From Senegalimassilia faecalis (lineage in GTDB: Bacteria; Actinomycetota; Coriobacteriia; Coriobacteriales; Eggerthellaceae): a DNA stretch of 64,000 bases. The notes beneath the pieces are model-generated. The model was not told where the DNA came from. It saw only the letters and a list, made by a program, of their open reading frames with translations, and ran no database searches. Position numbers and translations under genes: made by a program. Location: the NCBI RefSeq assembly GCF_004135645.1, contig NZ_SDPW01000001.1:1736001-1800000 (forward strand), written 5' to 3'. The stretch's first letter is position 1. Each line of letters begins with the position of its first letter. Below, piece by piece: positions 1-8,129 of this stretch.

Positions 1-267
1 ATGAAGATTAAAGACGGTTTCATCATGAACAAAGTAGGCAGCCAACACGTGGTGGTGCCGGTGGGCGAAACCAGCATGAAGCGCCACTGCATGGTCCGCT
101 TGAATGGCACGGGCGCGTTTTTGTGGGGTCAGCTTGCCGCGGATACTGTGGAGGAAGAGCTGGTCCAGGCTTTGCTGGCGGAATACGCGGTCGACGAGGG
201 AACGGCGCGCGCCGATGTCGCGGCATTTTTGGGCAAGCTGCGCGATACCGACTTGCTGGACGAGTAG
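1..267 (+). CDS. PqqD-like peptide-binding chaperone (RiPP recognition element)
   Basis: The 88-residue protein has the size and pattern of the PqqD/RRE family: an N-terminal beta-rich half (VVVPVGE, MVRLNGTGAFLW) and a C-terminal helical half ending in FLGKLRDTDLL. Family members bind the leader of a ribosomally made peptide and present it to a modifying enzyme, often a radical SAM protein. The start codon is the first base of the window, so the promoter and any precursor or radical SAM gene lie to the left. It is followed 34 bp later by an S26-type peptidase gene and then an ABC exporter, which fits a peptide maturation operon. The family call is by pattern; the substrate is unknown. Confidence 0.75.
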   Translation: MKIKDGFIMNKVGSQHVVVPVGETSMKRHCMVRLNGTGAFLWGQLAADTVEEELVQALLAEYAVDEGTARADVAAFLGKLRDTDLLDE

Positions 268-301
268 GGCCGGAGTCTAGGTTGTTGTTGACGGGCGATT
301 C

Positions 302-904
302 ATGACGAGCGAGAAGGACATATCTTCCGCGATGTTGGGCGCGGGTGTATCGACGATGGGCGGGGGCTCGACGTTCCCGCCTGCGCTTTCCACTGCCGTT
401 GCTGGTTCCGAGCCGCGCAAGATCGAGGACGTGCTGGCTTCCGAGGGCTTCTACATGGGGCCGCCTGCGGGCGTTTCCATGTGGCCGATGCTGCGCAACC
501 GCCATGACGTGATGCTGGTGGTGCCGGCTCGGGGCGAGCTGCGTCGTTACGACGTTGCGCTGTATCGCCGTGGCGGGAAGTACGTGTTGCATCGCGTGGT
601 GGGGCATTTCGACCGCGGCTCAGAAAAAGGCTACGTGATTTGCGGGGATAATTGCGTCACGCTGGAGTACATCCCGTGCGTGGACGTGCTGGGCGTGCTG
701 CGCGGCTTCTATCGCGACGGCCGCCATATCGATTGCGAAACCTCCCGCGGCTACCATGCGTATTCGAAGCTGTGGGTGGCGTTGTTCCCCGTGCGCAAGG
801 TATGCAAGGGCGCAAATGCCGCCATAAGGCGCGCGGGCAAGCGCGTGCTCGTGTCGTGCGGCCTGCGCGATCGCGACACCGTTGGCAAAGCGGGGCGGAA
901 ATGA
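302..904 (+). CDS. S24/S26 family peptidase, Ser-His type
   Basis: The 200-residue protein contains a signal-peptidase-like core: GVSMWPML with the presumed nucleophile Ser59, then VLHRVVG with His97 and the CGDN turn at about 114-117. Ser plus His (instead of Ser plus Lys) is the pattern of SipW/archaeal-type signal peptidases. No clear membrane anchor is visible; the first 50 residues are Gly/Ala/Ser-rich. It lies between the PqqD-like gene and the ABC transporter gene and overlaps the latter by 4 bp (ATGA), so translational coupling is likely. Inference: it may cleave the leader of an exported modified peptide. It could also be a general small-protein processing enzyme. Confidence 0.75.
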   Translation: MTSEKDISSAMLGAGVSTMGGGSTFPPALSTAVAGSEPRKIEDVLASEGFYMGPPAGVSMWPMLRNRHDVMLVVPARGELRRYDVALYRRGGKYVLHRVVGHFDRGSEKGYVICGDNCVTLEYIPCVDVLGVLRGFYRDGRHIDCETSRGYHAYSKLWVALFPVRKVCKGANAAIRRAGKRVLVSCGLRDRDTVGKAGRK

Positions 905-2841
905 TGCGCGGGGCGGCGCGCGAGCAGGACAAGGTCACCTACGCGTGGCTGTTCGCGCAGTCTAAGGCTCAGCATGGCCGCATCGTGGCGCTATCGGCGC
1001 TGTGCGCATTGCAGGCGGCGGTGCTCGTGAGCTTCGCGCTGGCGTGCCGCGCCGTCATAGACCAGGCGGTCGCGGGAAACGTCGACGGCTTGCTGGCAAG
1101 CGCGGCGGCTCTTGCGGGCGTTATCGTCTCGCAGCTGGTGTTGCGTCTGGCCATCAACGGCACACAGGAGCGCATCCGCGCCCGCTTTGCCCTTGAGCTG
1201 CGAAAATCCATGCTCGACAGTATCTTCACCGCGCGCTACGGCAACGTTTTGCGCTTCCATTCCGGCGAGCTTTCCAACCGCATGTTCTCCGACGTGCAGG
1301 CTGTATCGAACGGCGTGTCCACCATCATCCCAAGCTTCGTGTCCATGATCGCACAACTGGTGTTCGCCATCGCGGTGCTCGCGCTGATCAGCCCGCCCAT
1401 GGTGGCGCTGTTCGTCGGGGCGGCGCTGCTTTCGTTCGTGCTGGCGCGCACGTTGCGCGGACGTTTGAAGGCGCTGCACAGGGCGGTGCAGGAAAAAGAA
1501 GGAGCCGTGCGCGTCTTCTTGCAGGAGGCGCTTGAGCATCAGCTGGTCATCCGTTCGTTCGGTGCCCAGCCTGCCACAAGCGCGCATGCTGATGTGCTGC
1601 AGGAGGACCATTTTGCAGCGCAAATGCGCCGCCGCGGATGGTCTATCGCCGCGAACGCCAGTTTTGCGTTCTTCTTCAACGCGTTGTATGCCGTGGCGCT
1701 CACGTGGTGCGCGTTTGCGCTTTTACACGGCACCATGAGCTACGGCACGCTTATGGCGGTGCTGCAGCTGGTGGCGCGCATCCAGGCGCCGGTTTCCAGT
1801 TTGTCGGGCATGCTGCCGCAGCTGTATCAGGCGCTCGCGTCGGCGGAACGCCTAATGGAGGTTGCGGAGCTTTCGCATTCGGAGAACCGCTTGCCCATGA
1901 CGGCTGCGGAGTTTTATCAGCGGTTCTCAGGCGTGCGGATATGCGATCTGGCGTTTTCCTATAGGGACGAAGAGGGCGGTAGCGAAGCCGAAGCGGCGCC
2001 GCAAGCTTCGGGTTGCGATGCTGCCGGCGGTGAGGGTGCGGGGGCTTTGAGCGATGCGGTCGGCGGCGTGCTTGCTGGTGACGCTGCCGAAAAGACGGCC
2101 CTAGCATCTTCCGAGGGCGAAGTTGCAAGCCTTTTCTGTGATGGCGCGTTTGTGCCGAAGGGCTCGTTCGTGGTGGTAGAGGGGCCTTCAGGCTCGGGAA
2201 AGTCCACGCTGTTCAAGCTGGTGTTGGGTGCCTACGACGCTGATGGTTTCGCATATGAGTTTGCCGACGATGCACCGGAGTGCGGAGAAGCTGCAGATGG
2301 GGAAGATCCCGGAGCGCTCGTCGCTTTCGATGCCCCTGCGGTTTCGTGTGGGCTAGTCGCACCTGCGATTAACGCAGCGGTTACGGCTTGCCCCGCGTCT
2401 CAGGTGCCGCCGAGGGTGTTCGCCTATGTGCCGCAGGATAACTTCCTGTTTGCAGGTTCGGTGCGCGAAAACGTGGCGTTTGCGGCTTCTGATGCGACCG
2501 ATGACCAGGTAAAACGTGCGTGCGAAGCAGCGTGCGCGTGGGGTTTCGTGAAAGAGCTTCCGCAGGGGATCAACACGATGATAGGCGAGCACGGGCAGGG
2601 GCTTTCCCAAGGGCAGCTGCAGCGTTTGGCTATTGCGCGCGCGGTGTGCTCGGGTGCGCCTATCATGGTGCTCGACGAGGTCACAAGCGCGCTCGATGAT
2701 GCGACCGAAGCGGCTGTGCTAGCCAACATAGCCGCATTGCCGGGCAAAACGGTTTTCGTCGCCGCACACCGTGCAAAAGCTCGCGAGTTCGCCACCATGC
2801 GCCTTCGCGTGGAGAACGGCATGATGCGCGAAGTGCGTTAG
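901..2841 (+). CDS. ABC exporter, fused permease and ATPase
   Basis: The 646-residue protein starts at the ATG overlapping the peptidase stop; a longer upstream frame would run through the peptidase gene and is rejected. Residues about 20-300 hold the six-helix exporter domain. The ATPase domain has Walker A GPSGSGKST (428-436), the Q-loop YVPQDN, the signature LSQGQ (568-572), Walker B VLDE (D592, E593) and the H-loop AAHR. Two Ala/Gly/Glu-rich stretches interrupt the ATPase domain: about 55 residues before Walker A and about 30 extra residues between Walker A and the Q-loop. The family exports peptides, lipids or drugs; the PqqD and peptidase neighbours point to a peptide. Confidence 0.88.
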   Translation: MMRGAAREQDKVTYAWLFAQSKAQHGRIVALSALCALQAAVLVSFALACRAVIDQAVAGNVDGLLASAAALAGVIVSQLVLRLAINGTQERIRARFALELRKSMLDSIFTARYGNVLRFHSGELSNRMFSDVQAVSNGVSTIIPSFVSMIAQLVFAIAVLALISPPMVALFVGAALLSFVLARTLRGRLKALHRAVQEKEGAVRVFLQEALEHQLVIRSFGAQPATSAHADVLQEDHFAAQMRRRGWSIAANASFAFFFNALYAVALTWCAFALLHGTMSYGTLMAVLQLVARIQAPVSSLSGMLPQLYQALASAERLMEVAELSHSENRLPMTAAEFYQRFSGVRICDLAFSYRDEEGGSEAEAAPQASGCDAAGGEGAGALSDAVGGVLAGDAAEKTALASSEGEVASLFCDGAFVPKGSFVVVEGPSGSGKSTLFKLVLGAYDADGFAYEFADDAPECGEAADGEDPGALVAFDAPAVSCGLVAPAINAAVTACPASQVPPRVFAYVPQDNFLFAGSVRENVAFAASDATDDQVKRACEAACAWGFVKELPQGINTMIGEHGQGLSQGQLQRLAIARAVCSGAPIMVLDEVTSALDDATEAAVLANIAALPGKTVFVAAHRAKAREFATMRLRVENGMMREVR

Positions 2842-2953
2842 AGGATTTTCGGGCGTCGGTTGCTTTGGGCGCTTCGAGGCCTTTTGCCCCTTGTGCCGCC
2901 CTGATTTCCCGGTTAGACACTTAGGGGCTGTATCAAAACTATTGCTACAGCAT

Positions 2954-2994
2954 GGCCCGCCAGGACCGAAAGGTCTTGGCGGGCCTTCCTTTTT
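2954..2994 (+). terminator. Rho-independent terminator after the ABC exporter
   Basis: A near-perfect 14-bp stem starting GGCCCGCC, a GAAA loop, and a T-rich tail (TTCCTTTTT). It lies 113 bp after the exporter stop. It may belong to the left end of the IS1182-like remnant, because the terminus-like sequence GGGGCTGTATCAAAAC at 2924 precedes it. Confidence 0.7.
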
Positions 2995-3069
2995 CAGCCT
3001 CCCAGATTATCGCCTTACTATTGCGAATATCGATTCGTGTTCTTATAAAATGGCTTTTGACCTGCGCAT

Positions 3070-3638
3070 ATAGTATACGCGGCCTGCGCCATCCCGCGCT
3101 GCGAGCACGTCAAGGAGAGGATCGGGCGCCTGCCCGCAAGCTTCGCGGCCGATGCCGGCTACGGCAGCGAGGAGAACTACGCCTACGTCGAGCGCGAGGG
3201 CGCAGACGCCTACGTCAAGCACAGCGAGCTCTTCCGCGAGTGCCGCAACGAGAAATGGCGCGACGACGAGATGGGGGTCGCCAACTGGGCGCACGACGAA
3301 GAGTCCGACGAGCACGCCTGCCCGGAGGGCCGGACGCTTGCCTTTTGCGGAGAATCGCGGCGGGTGTCGGACCTGGGCTACGAGAGCGCGGTGCGGACAT
3401 ACGAGCGCGAGGACTGCTCGGGCTGCTCCCGCAGGGCGAGGTGCTCGAAGTCGGCGGACCCGGATTTCCCGAAGCGGATCCAGGCGAGCCCGGCCTTGAA
3501 CGCCTTCAAGAGCCGCGCCGGCGAGATGCTGCGCACGGAGGCGGGGTCCGCCTTGCGGAAGAGGCGCTCCGTCGACGTGGAGACCGTGTTCGGCGACGTC
3601 AAGAGAAACCTCGGGTTCACGAGGTTCACGATAAGGGG
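3070..3638 (+). pseudogene. IS1182-type transposase, C-terminal remnant
   Basis: The open frame from 3070 encodes a DDE transposase C-terminal half: AADAGYGSEENYAY, a Cys-rich segment (CSGCSRRARC), and near the end the family hallmark RRSVDVETVFGDVKRN with GFTRF. The N-terminal half is missing (stop codons at 3046 and 3058), and the 3' end is cut at 3638 by the IS21 terminus. The sequence GGGGCTGTATCAAAAC at 2924 resembles an IS1182-family left end, which would mean an internal deletion removed the first half. Not functional. Confidence 0.8.
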
Positions 3639-3743
3639 TGTTAGCGTCAATATATTTTTCACCATTTTCACCAACGTATTTTCGCCAATCGCGCCAACGC
3701 GGATGCGCCGGATTCGCCAACGCTGATGCGCCGCTTCCGGCGT

Positions 3744-4532
3744 CTAGGCGCCCTCCTCCTTCCCGTCCTCACCGCCGATGGATACGTCCTTCAGGCGATA
3801 TGACCGTCCCGTTATCTTGATCATCGCGCAATGGTGGCAAAGCCTGTCGGCCACCGCCGAGGCCGTGACGTTGCTGCCGAACACGTCGCCCCACCTGCCC
3901 ACCGGCACGTTGGTCGTGACGATGGTCGACCGCTTGAGCGCGTAGCGCCTGTTGACCAGCTGGAACAGCAGGTCGGCGCCCTCCTTGCCGATGTCGAGGT
4001 AGCCGAGCTCGTCTATTATCAGCAGGCTGCAGTGCTCGTAGAACCGCATCCTGCGCGCCAGCGCCTCCTTCGCCGAGGCGTGCTTGAGGTCCTCGACCAG
4101 CCTCGAGCAGTCGGCGAAGTACACCTGCTTGCGGGCCATCACCGCCTCGTGGCCTATGGCTATCGACAGGTGGGTCTTGCCGACGCCCGGGCTGCCGACG
4201 AGCACGACGTTGTCGCCGCGGTCGATGAACTCGAGCGTGGCCAGCTGCTCGACCAGCCCGCGCGGCACGCTCGGCTGGAAGCCCCAGTCGAAGTCGGCCA
4301 GCGTCTTTATGTAGGGGAAGTTGGCCATCCTCGTGCGGCGCTCGTCGTCGGCGCGCCGCTTGAGGGCTATCTGGGCGTCGGTGAGCTCGAGCATGGCGTC
4401 GACCAGGCTCTTCCTCCCGTCGGCGACGAGCCTGACGTACTCGGGCACCGACGACGCCATGCCCTCGAGCCCCAGCTCCTCGAGGTTGGCCGCCAGGCGG
4501 TTGAGGGGGCTGGCCTGCACGGCGGCGCTCAC
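3744..4532 (-). CDS. istB: IS21 helper ATPase IstB
   Basis: The 262-residue AAA+ protein has Walker A VGSPGVGKT (about 112-120) and Walker B LLIIDELGYL. The GTG start at 4532 overlaps the istA stop by 4 bases (GTGA), the usual coupled arrangement in IS21 elements; an apparent 710-residue frame running through istA is an artefact. IstB assembles on target DNA and stimulates the IstA transposase. The length matches the family, and no frameshift is seen. Confidence 0.93.
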   Translation of the reverse strand: MSAAVQASPLNRLAANLEELGLEGMASSVPEYVRLVADGRKSLVDAMLELTDAQIALKRRADDERRTRMANFPYIKTLADFDWGFQPSVPRGLVEQLATLEFIDRGDNVVLVGSPGVGKTHLSIAIGHEAVMARKQVYFADCSRLVEDLKHASAKEALARRMRFYEHCSLLIIDELGYLDIGKEGADLLFQLVNRRYALKRSTIVTTNVPVGRWGDVFGSNVTASAVADRLCHHCAMIKITGRSYRLKDVSIGGEDGKEEGA

Positions 4533-5767
4533 AGCGAGCCCCCTATCGAGTCGAGCAGGCCGAGGTTGGCCGCGGCGGCCGCCTCGATGTCGCCGGCGGC
4601 GTCGCCGAACCACCGCTTGCCGGCCATGGCCTCGGCGTAGTGCGCCGGGTCGTAGGCCGGCCCGCCCGCCACGTGCGTCGCCACCAGCTCGCCGCCGACG
4701 TAGCAGTCCATCGCGCCGCCGGGCATGCAGACGATGCGGGCGGGCCTGCCGATGCAGCGCCTGGGCACCGACATGGGCTCGCCGTGCGCGCTCACCAGCA
4801 TCGTGGCCGGCACCCTGGCCACGCGCACCACGTCGCCCATCGCCTCCTCGAGGGCGCGCAGGTTGCCGACGGGCAGCAGCGCGTCCTTCTCCTCCATGAA
4901 CAGCGCGGAGGGCGGCAGCCCCGTGGTCTCGTTGGGCTCGGAGTTGCTGGCGTCCTCGATCCGCGCGACGATCTCGTCGATATCGTCCCAGCCGTCGAAG
5001 TCGCCCTGGTAGGCCATGAGCCGCGACAGGAAGCGGTTCGACGACTCGACCTTGCCCTTCGTCTGGGGGCTGCGCGGGCGGCACAGCTTCAGCTCGAAGC
5101 CGGCGGCCTTGGCGAACTCGTATGCGCGCTGGACCTTGAGGCGCCTGCCGCCCTTGATCGTCACCAGGGCGGACATGTTGTCCGTGACCCACTCGCGCGG
5201 CACGCCGCCGAGCCTCGCGATCGTGGCGTACATGCACCTGACCAGGTCGTCGGTCGTCCTGGTCCTCGACCGGATGAATATGTGCCTGCGGGAATGGCCC
5301 AGCGTCGCCGCGAACACGTTGAACTCGAACAGCTCGCCGTCGCGGTTTGCCATCTTGACGGACTCCTTCCAGTCGAACTGCAGCTGCAGTCCGGGCGGCG
5401 TCTCGAAGCGCGGGTGCGGCTCCGGGCCCCCGGAGGCCCCGACGGCGATGCCGTTCTTGCGCATGAACTGGGTGAAGGCGTTGTAGCCGGCCAGGTCCTC
5501 GCCGGGATACCTGTGCAGCAGCCACTCGTGGATGCCCTTCTTGGTGACTCCCGGCAGTTGCGCCTTGGCTGCCACCTCCTCGATGTGCGCGTCGAACGAG
5601 CCCGCCCTGTCGCCGCGCCCGTCGTGGGGCCGCCCGCCCTCGGCCCTCCAGTACGACGCCACGGTGTGCCTGTCCTTGCCGTAGCGCTTCGCTATGTCGC
5701 TGAAGTTGGGCTTTATGCCCGCTTCCCTGTACATGTCCAACTCTCCGATCAGGTTCTTCTCCGCCAC
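4529..5767 (-). CDS. istA: IS21 transposase IstA
   Basis: The 412-residue protein has an N-terminal helix-turn-helix (FSDIAKRYGKDRHTVASYW, about 22-40) and an rve integrase core. Its likely DDE residues are the Asp in LQFDWKE, the Asp in WVTDNMSAL, and the Glu in KGKVESSNRF. Together with IstB it performs cut-and-paste-like transposition of the element. It appears intact, starts at ATG 5767 about 160 bp inside the element end, and is followed by istB with a 4-base overlap. Confidence 0.93.
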   Translation of the reverse strand: MAEKNLIGELDMYREAGIKPNFSDIAKRYGKDRHTVASYWRAEGGRPHDGRGDRAGSFDAHIEEVAAKAQLPGVTKKGIHEWLLHRYPGEDLAGYNAFTQFMRKNGIAVGASGGPEPHPRFETPPGLQLQFDWKESVKMANRDGELFEFNVFAATLGHSRRHIFIRSRTRTTDDLVRCMYATIARLGGVPREWVTDNMSALVTIKGGRRLKVQRAYEFAKAAGFELKLCRPRSPQTKGKVESSNRFLSRLMAYQGDFDGWDDIDEIVARIEDASNSEPNETTGLPPSALFMEEKDALLPVGNLRALEEAMGDVVRVARVPATMLVSAHGEPMSVPRRCIGRPARIVCMPGGAMDCYVGGELVATHVAGGPAYDPAHYAEAMAGKRWFGDAAGDIEAAAAANLGLLDSIGGSL

Positions 5768-5928
5768 GGCCCGCTCCTCCCGAAAGCATCGTTCGCTCGT
5801 CGATCGAAGCGTAAGTCCCGGCGTTGGTGGAAATGGTGAAAATGCGTTGGCGCAAATGGCGGGATTGCGTTGGCATGATTGGTTATTGAGCGTTGGTCAA
5901 AATGGTTGTTTTTACAGTAGCGCTAACA

Positions 5929-6064
5929 CCAGGTCGAGGTCCTTGGTGGCCCTGAAGTCCTGCCCGGCCTCGCCGAACAGCAGGTCGCAGGCGCCGCCGC
6001 CGATCAGGACGTACTCGCCGTCGTGGCCCGCGAAGCGCTCCTTGAACTTATCGATTCCCCTCAT
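5929..6064 (-). pseudogene. AbiEii-type nucleotidyltransferase toxin, N-terminal stub
   Basis: Starting at ATG 6064, 45 codons read as a nucleotidyltransferase N-terminus (YVLIGGGACDLLFGE, then FRATKDLDLV), the glycine-rich and R-T-x-D-L-D motifs of AbiEii/MNT folds. The frame is then cut by the IS21 end at 5928. It overlaps the upstream regulator stop by 17 bp, so the two formed an operon. The rest of the toxin is absent: the other side of IS21 is IS1182 sequence, so insertion was accompanied or followed by a deletion. Confidence 0.8.
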
Positions 6065-7037
6065 GATCGCCTCCAAGCACCCGGGTCAAAACGTTCTCGA
6101 TCTCGCCCGCGACGCGCGGGTCGTCCCTCTCGTCGGCGGGAAGGGACAGGATGGCCGAAAGCGGGTCGACCGCGCATCCCGGCGCCGGCACGGGCTCGTA
6201 GCGCAGCACCTGCACCACGCACGCGGGATTCTCTGGCTCGTCGAGGCCGGCGTCGCGCGCGCCGGCCGCCAGCCCCAGGGCGCGCTCCTGCGCTTTGGTC
6301 GCGGCGAAAGTCGGCCAGGGGTCGTCCTGCAGCATCGAGAGCCCGCACAGCGCCGAGATCCCTCCCAGCGGGAGATCCATGTCGGGCACGCGGCCCAGGC
6401 GGTGCTCCCTCGCGACCGGGCTCGACATGCGCGGCTCCAAGCGACGCCACATCGCCATCTTGTCCCTGCCGGGGCGCAGCACCCGCCGCCGACCCTCGGC
6501 GGCGACGATCGAGGGGTCGGCGGCCGCGAGCTCGTCGAATGCGCGAGAGGCGGTCATCTTCGCCGCGCCGAGGAGGCCTGCCGCCTGGGTGACGCTGGCG
6601 CCGTCGAGGTCGCCGTAGAGCGCCATGAGCGCGAGGCGCTGCGCCTGGGGCGAGAACGTGCCGACGTCTGTCTGCCGCCTGTCGCGCGCGTGGCTGCTTC
6701 CGCTGCTCAGCGCGATTCCCAGGAACGGCAGGTACACCTGCTTGTCCGGGGCGATGAAGGGCAGGCCCGCCTCGAGCATCCGCCCGACCCTGTAGCCCGT
6801 GGCGTCCTCGAGGGCGAAGGCCACGGGGGTCCCCAGGGCCGCCTCCAGGGCGTCGCGGTGCTTCGCCATGGTCTTCACCGTCGGGCTTTCAGCGGGGGAG
6901 GCCACGGCGAACGGCACGCCGAAGGCGGTCCACCGCTCCAGGGAGTACAGCCCCCTCAGGTAGAGGGGGAGCCCCGAGGCGTCGACGGGCTCGCAATCGA
7001 CTCTCGTGTGCAGCGTCTTCTCAACGTGTTCCCTCAT
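6048..7037 (-). CDS. AbiEi-like winged-helix regulator (antitoxin partner)
   Basis: The start chosen is ATG 7037, because AGGAGG lies 6 nt upstream; this gives 329 residues. A winged-helix segment sits in the middle (SVTQAAGLLGAAKMTASRAFDELA, about 175-200), within a protein otherwise without obvious domains. The following overlapping gene encodes an AbiEii-type nucleotidyltransferase, so this is probably the transcriptional regulator and antitoxin of a type IV toxin-antitoxin pair. Classical AbiEi proteins have the winged helix at the N-terminus, so the assignment is by context. Concentric palindromes at 7051-7113 directly upstream are its likely operator. With the toxin truncated it is now an orphan. 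Confidence 0.65.
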   Translation of the reverse strand: MREHVEKTLHTRVDCEPVDASGLPLYLRGLYSLERWTAFGVPFAVASPAESPTVKTMAKHRDALEAALGTPVAFALEDATGYRVGRMLEAGLPFIAPDKQVYLPFLGIALSSGSSHARDRRQTDVGTFSPQAQRLALMALYGDLDGASVTQAAGLLGAAKMTASRAFDELAAADPSIVAAEGRRRVLRPGRDKMAMWRRLEPRMSSPVAREHRLGRVPDMDLPLGGISALCGLSMLQDDPWPTFAATKAQERALGLAAGARDAGLDEPENPACVVQVLRYEPVPAPGCAVDPLSAILSLPADERDDPRVAGEIENVLTRVLGGDHEGNR

Positions 7038-7050
7038 GCTCCGCCTCCTC

Positions 7051-7113
7051 ATGTAACTAAACAATTATCAATGTACCATTATGAATGGTACATAGCAAAT
7101 CAATTAGTTACAT
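7051..7113 (-). promoter_or_regulatory. Concentric palindromes, candidate operator of the AbiE-like operon
   Basis: Two perfect inverted repeats share the same centre (position 7082). The inner is ATGTACCATT (7071-7080) with AATGGTACAT (7084-7093); the outer is ATGTAACTAA (7051-7060) with TTAGTTACAT (7104-7113). The block is AT-rich in a GC-rich region and abuts the ribosome binding site of the regulator gene. AbiEi-type antitoxins are known to repress their own promoter through inverted repeats, so autoregulation is the natural reading. Confidence 0.65.
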
Positions 7114-7224
7114 TTAATGACGCCTTGCGGGCCCTCGTGGTCTTTCGGAATCGCGATGCGTCTAGCAGGGCGCTCCGCTCGTTTTTCCCTGCGTTTTCGT
7201 CTCGACAAAAGAGATATCTGCTCA

Positions 7225-7295
7225 TGCCCGCGGCATTCGGCAGGCTTGTCGAATGCCGCGGGCAGTAGCGGGCAGTAGCGGGCAGTAGCGGGCAG
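7225..7295. repeat. Hairpin plus 10-bp tandem repeat
   Basis: A perfect 15-bp inverted repeat (7225-7239 with 7250-7264, 10-nt loop) runs directly into three and a half copies of the unit GGCAGTAGCG (7261-7295). It lies just downstream of the stop of the truncated gene at 7300-7974 (minus strand). There is no T-run, so it is not a standard terminator. Confidence 0.8.
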
Positions 7296-7299
7296 GCAC

Positions 7300-7974
7300 T
7301 TACCTCCCGCTTGCTCGATAGTACCGCCTTGGGTCGTGCTGGTTTGATCCGACCCATTCGAGAAGTCCTTTTTCGGCAAGGCGCTTCAGGGTCTCCGTCG
7401 CCTTTACCCTCCCGACCCCCGTTTGCTCCATGAGCTCTTTTCTCGCCACGCAACCCGAGTCGTGCGCAATCTGCATGGCGACCTTCTCGGTTTCGCTGAG
7501 TTTTTCGAGGGAACCGGGGGAGGCGGCGTCTGTTGAACTGATGGCCGCGGCGTCACTCGTCTGTGCCCCGGGACGCTCGAAGCGTATTACGGTTGGGTTG
7601 ACGTCCTGGCGGTAGCTGAATGCCACGCCAGCGGCGTCGCGCGCCCTCTTGATGCGCGGTATGCCGGTGCCGTACTGCTCGATCATGCCCGATCTGAAGA
7701 GCACCTGCGCGATGTTCGGGTTGCGCTGCTTGGAGTCGCCGCCCGATCCCTCGAGGTGCCTGTCGGGGGAGTCGCCCTCGGGGAACAGCCCGGGGCTCAC
7801 TATCTCGATGAAGTCCATGTAGACGTTTACCTGAACGGACGTGCCGGTCGTGTAGTCGCGGTGGCAAAGCGCGTTTGCTTGCCCCTTCCACGTTTTCATG
7901 CGCCTTAATGCCCTTTGTGAAGAATCGTCCCATTGGGAAACGGGTCCCAATGGGACGATTTTGGCATCAGGCAT
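7300..7974 (-). pseudogene. ATP-binding (AlbA/HATPase_c_4, RecG-like) protein, N-terminally truncated
   Basis: The 224 residues match the C-terminal half of the DNA-binding/ATP-binding family annotated as RecG-like or HATPase_c_4: NALCHRDYTTGTSVQVNVY, then FIEIVSPGLFPEG, GMIEQYGTGIPRIKRA, and a C-terminal winged helix (RKELMEQTGVGRVKATETLKRLAEKGLL). Family members usually have about 250 more N-terminal residues including an AlbA_2 domain. The first 30 residues here do not resemble the family and may be read from joined sequence. Probably a remnant, though an N-terminally shortened product could still be made. Confidence 0.6.
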
Positions 7975-8129
7975 AGGGGAAATCGGTGCGTGCCGTGCGT
8001 TTGAAGCTATGTGCTATTCCGATTCTCTAATGCGTCCCAGGCGGCTCGAAATGCTCCATCGAAATTGCTGGCAATCCTCTCCACCTGCGCAAAATCCCCG
8101 TCCTGCCTTGCGTTTTCGTCTTGGCAAAA

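Larger units (their letters stand above)
3639..5928 (-). mobile_element. IS21-family insertion sequence
   Basis: The element carries istA and istB on the minus strand. Its ends are inverted repeats beginning TGTTAGCG (3639-3646, and the reverse complement ending at 5928). Aligned over 38 bases, both ends show the CACCATTTT or ACCATTTT and CCAACG blocks. Further CCAACG/CGTTGG repeats sit just inside each end, as expected for multiple transposase binding sites in IS21. The flanking bases (AAGGGG on the left, CCAGGT on the right) are not a target duplication, so flank rearrangement after insertion is likely. Both genes look intact, so it may be active. Confidence 0.9.

Noticed and set aside
652-2841. 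729-residue frame starting inside the peptidase gene
   Set aside because: The first 83 codons overlap the peptidase in another frame and look Arg-rich; the ATG at 901 with a 4-bp overlap is the natural start.
4640-5839. Long plus-strand frame antisense to istA
   Set aside because: Arg/Val/Ala-rich shadow typical of high-GC DNA opposite a real gene.
3744-5876. 710-residue frame spanning istA and istB on the minus strand
   Set aside because: The N-terminal 448 codons are the wrong frame of istA; IstB begins at GTG 4532.
7258-7295. CRISPR-like array
   Set aside because: Units are 10 bp and contiguous, without spacers; this is a tandem repeat.
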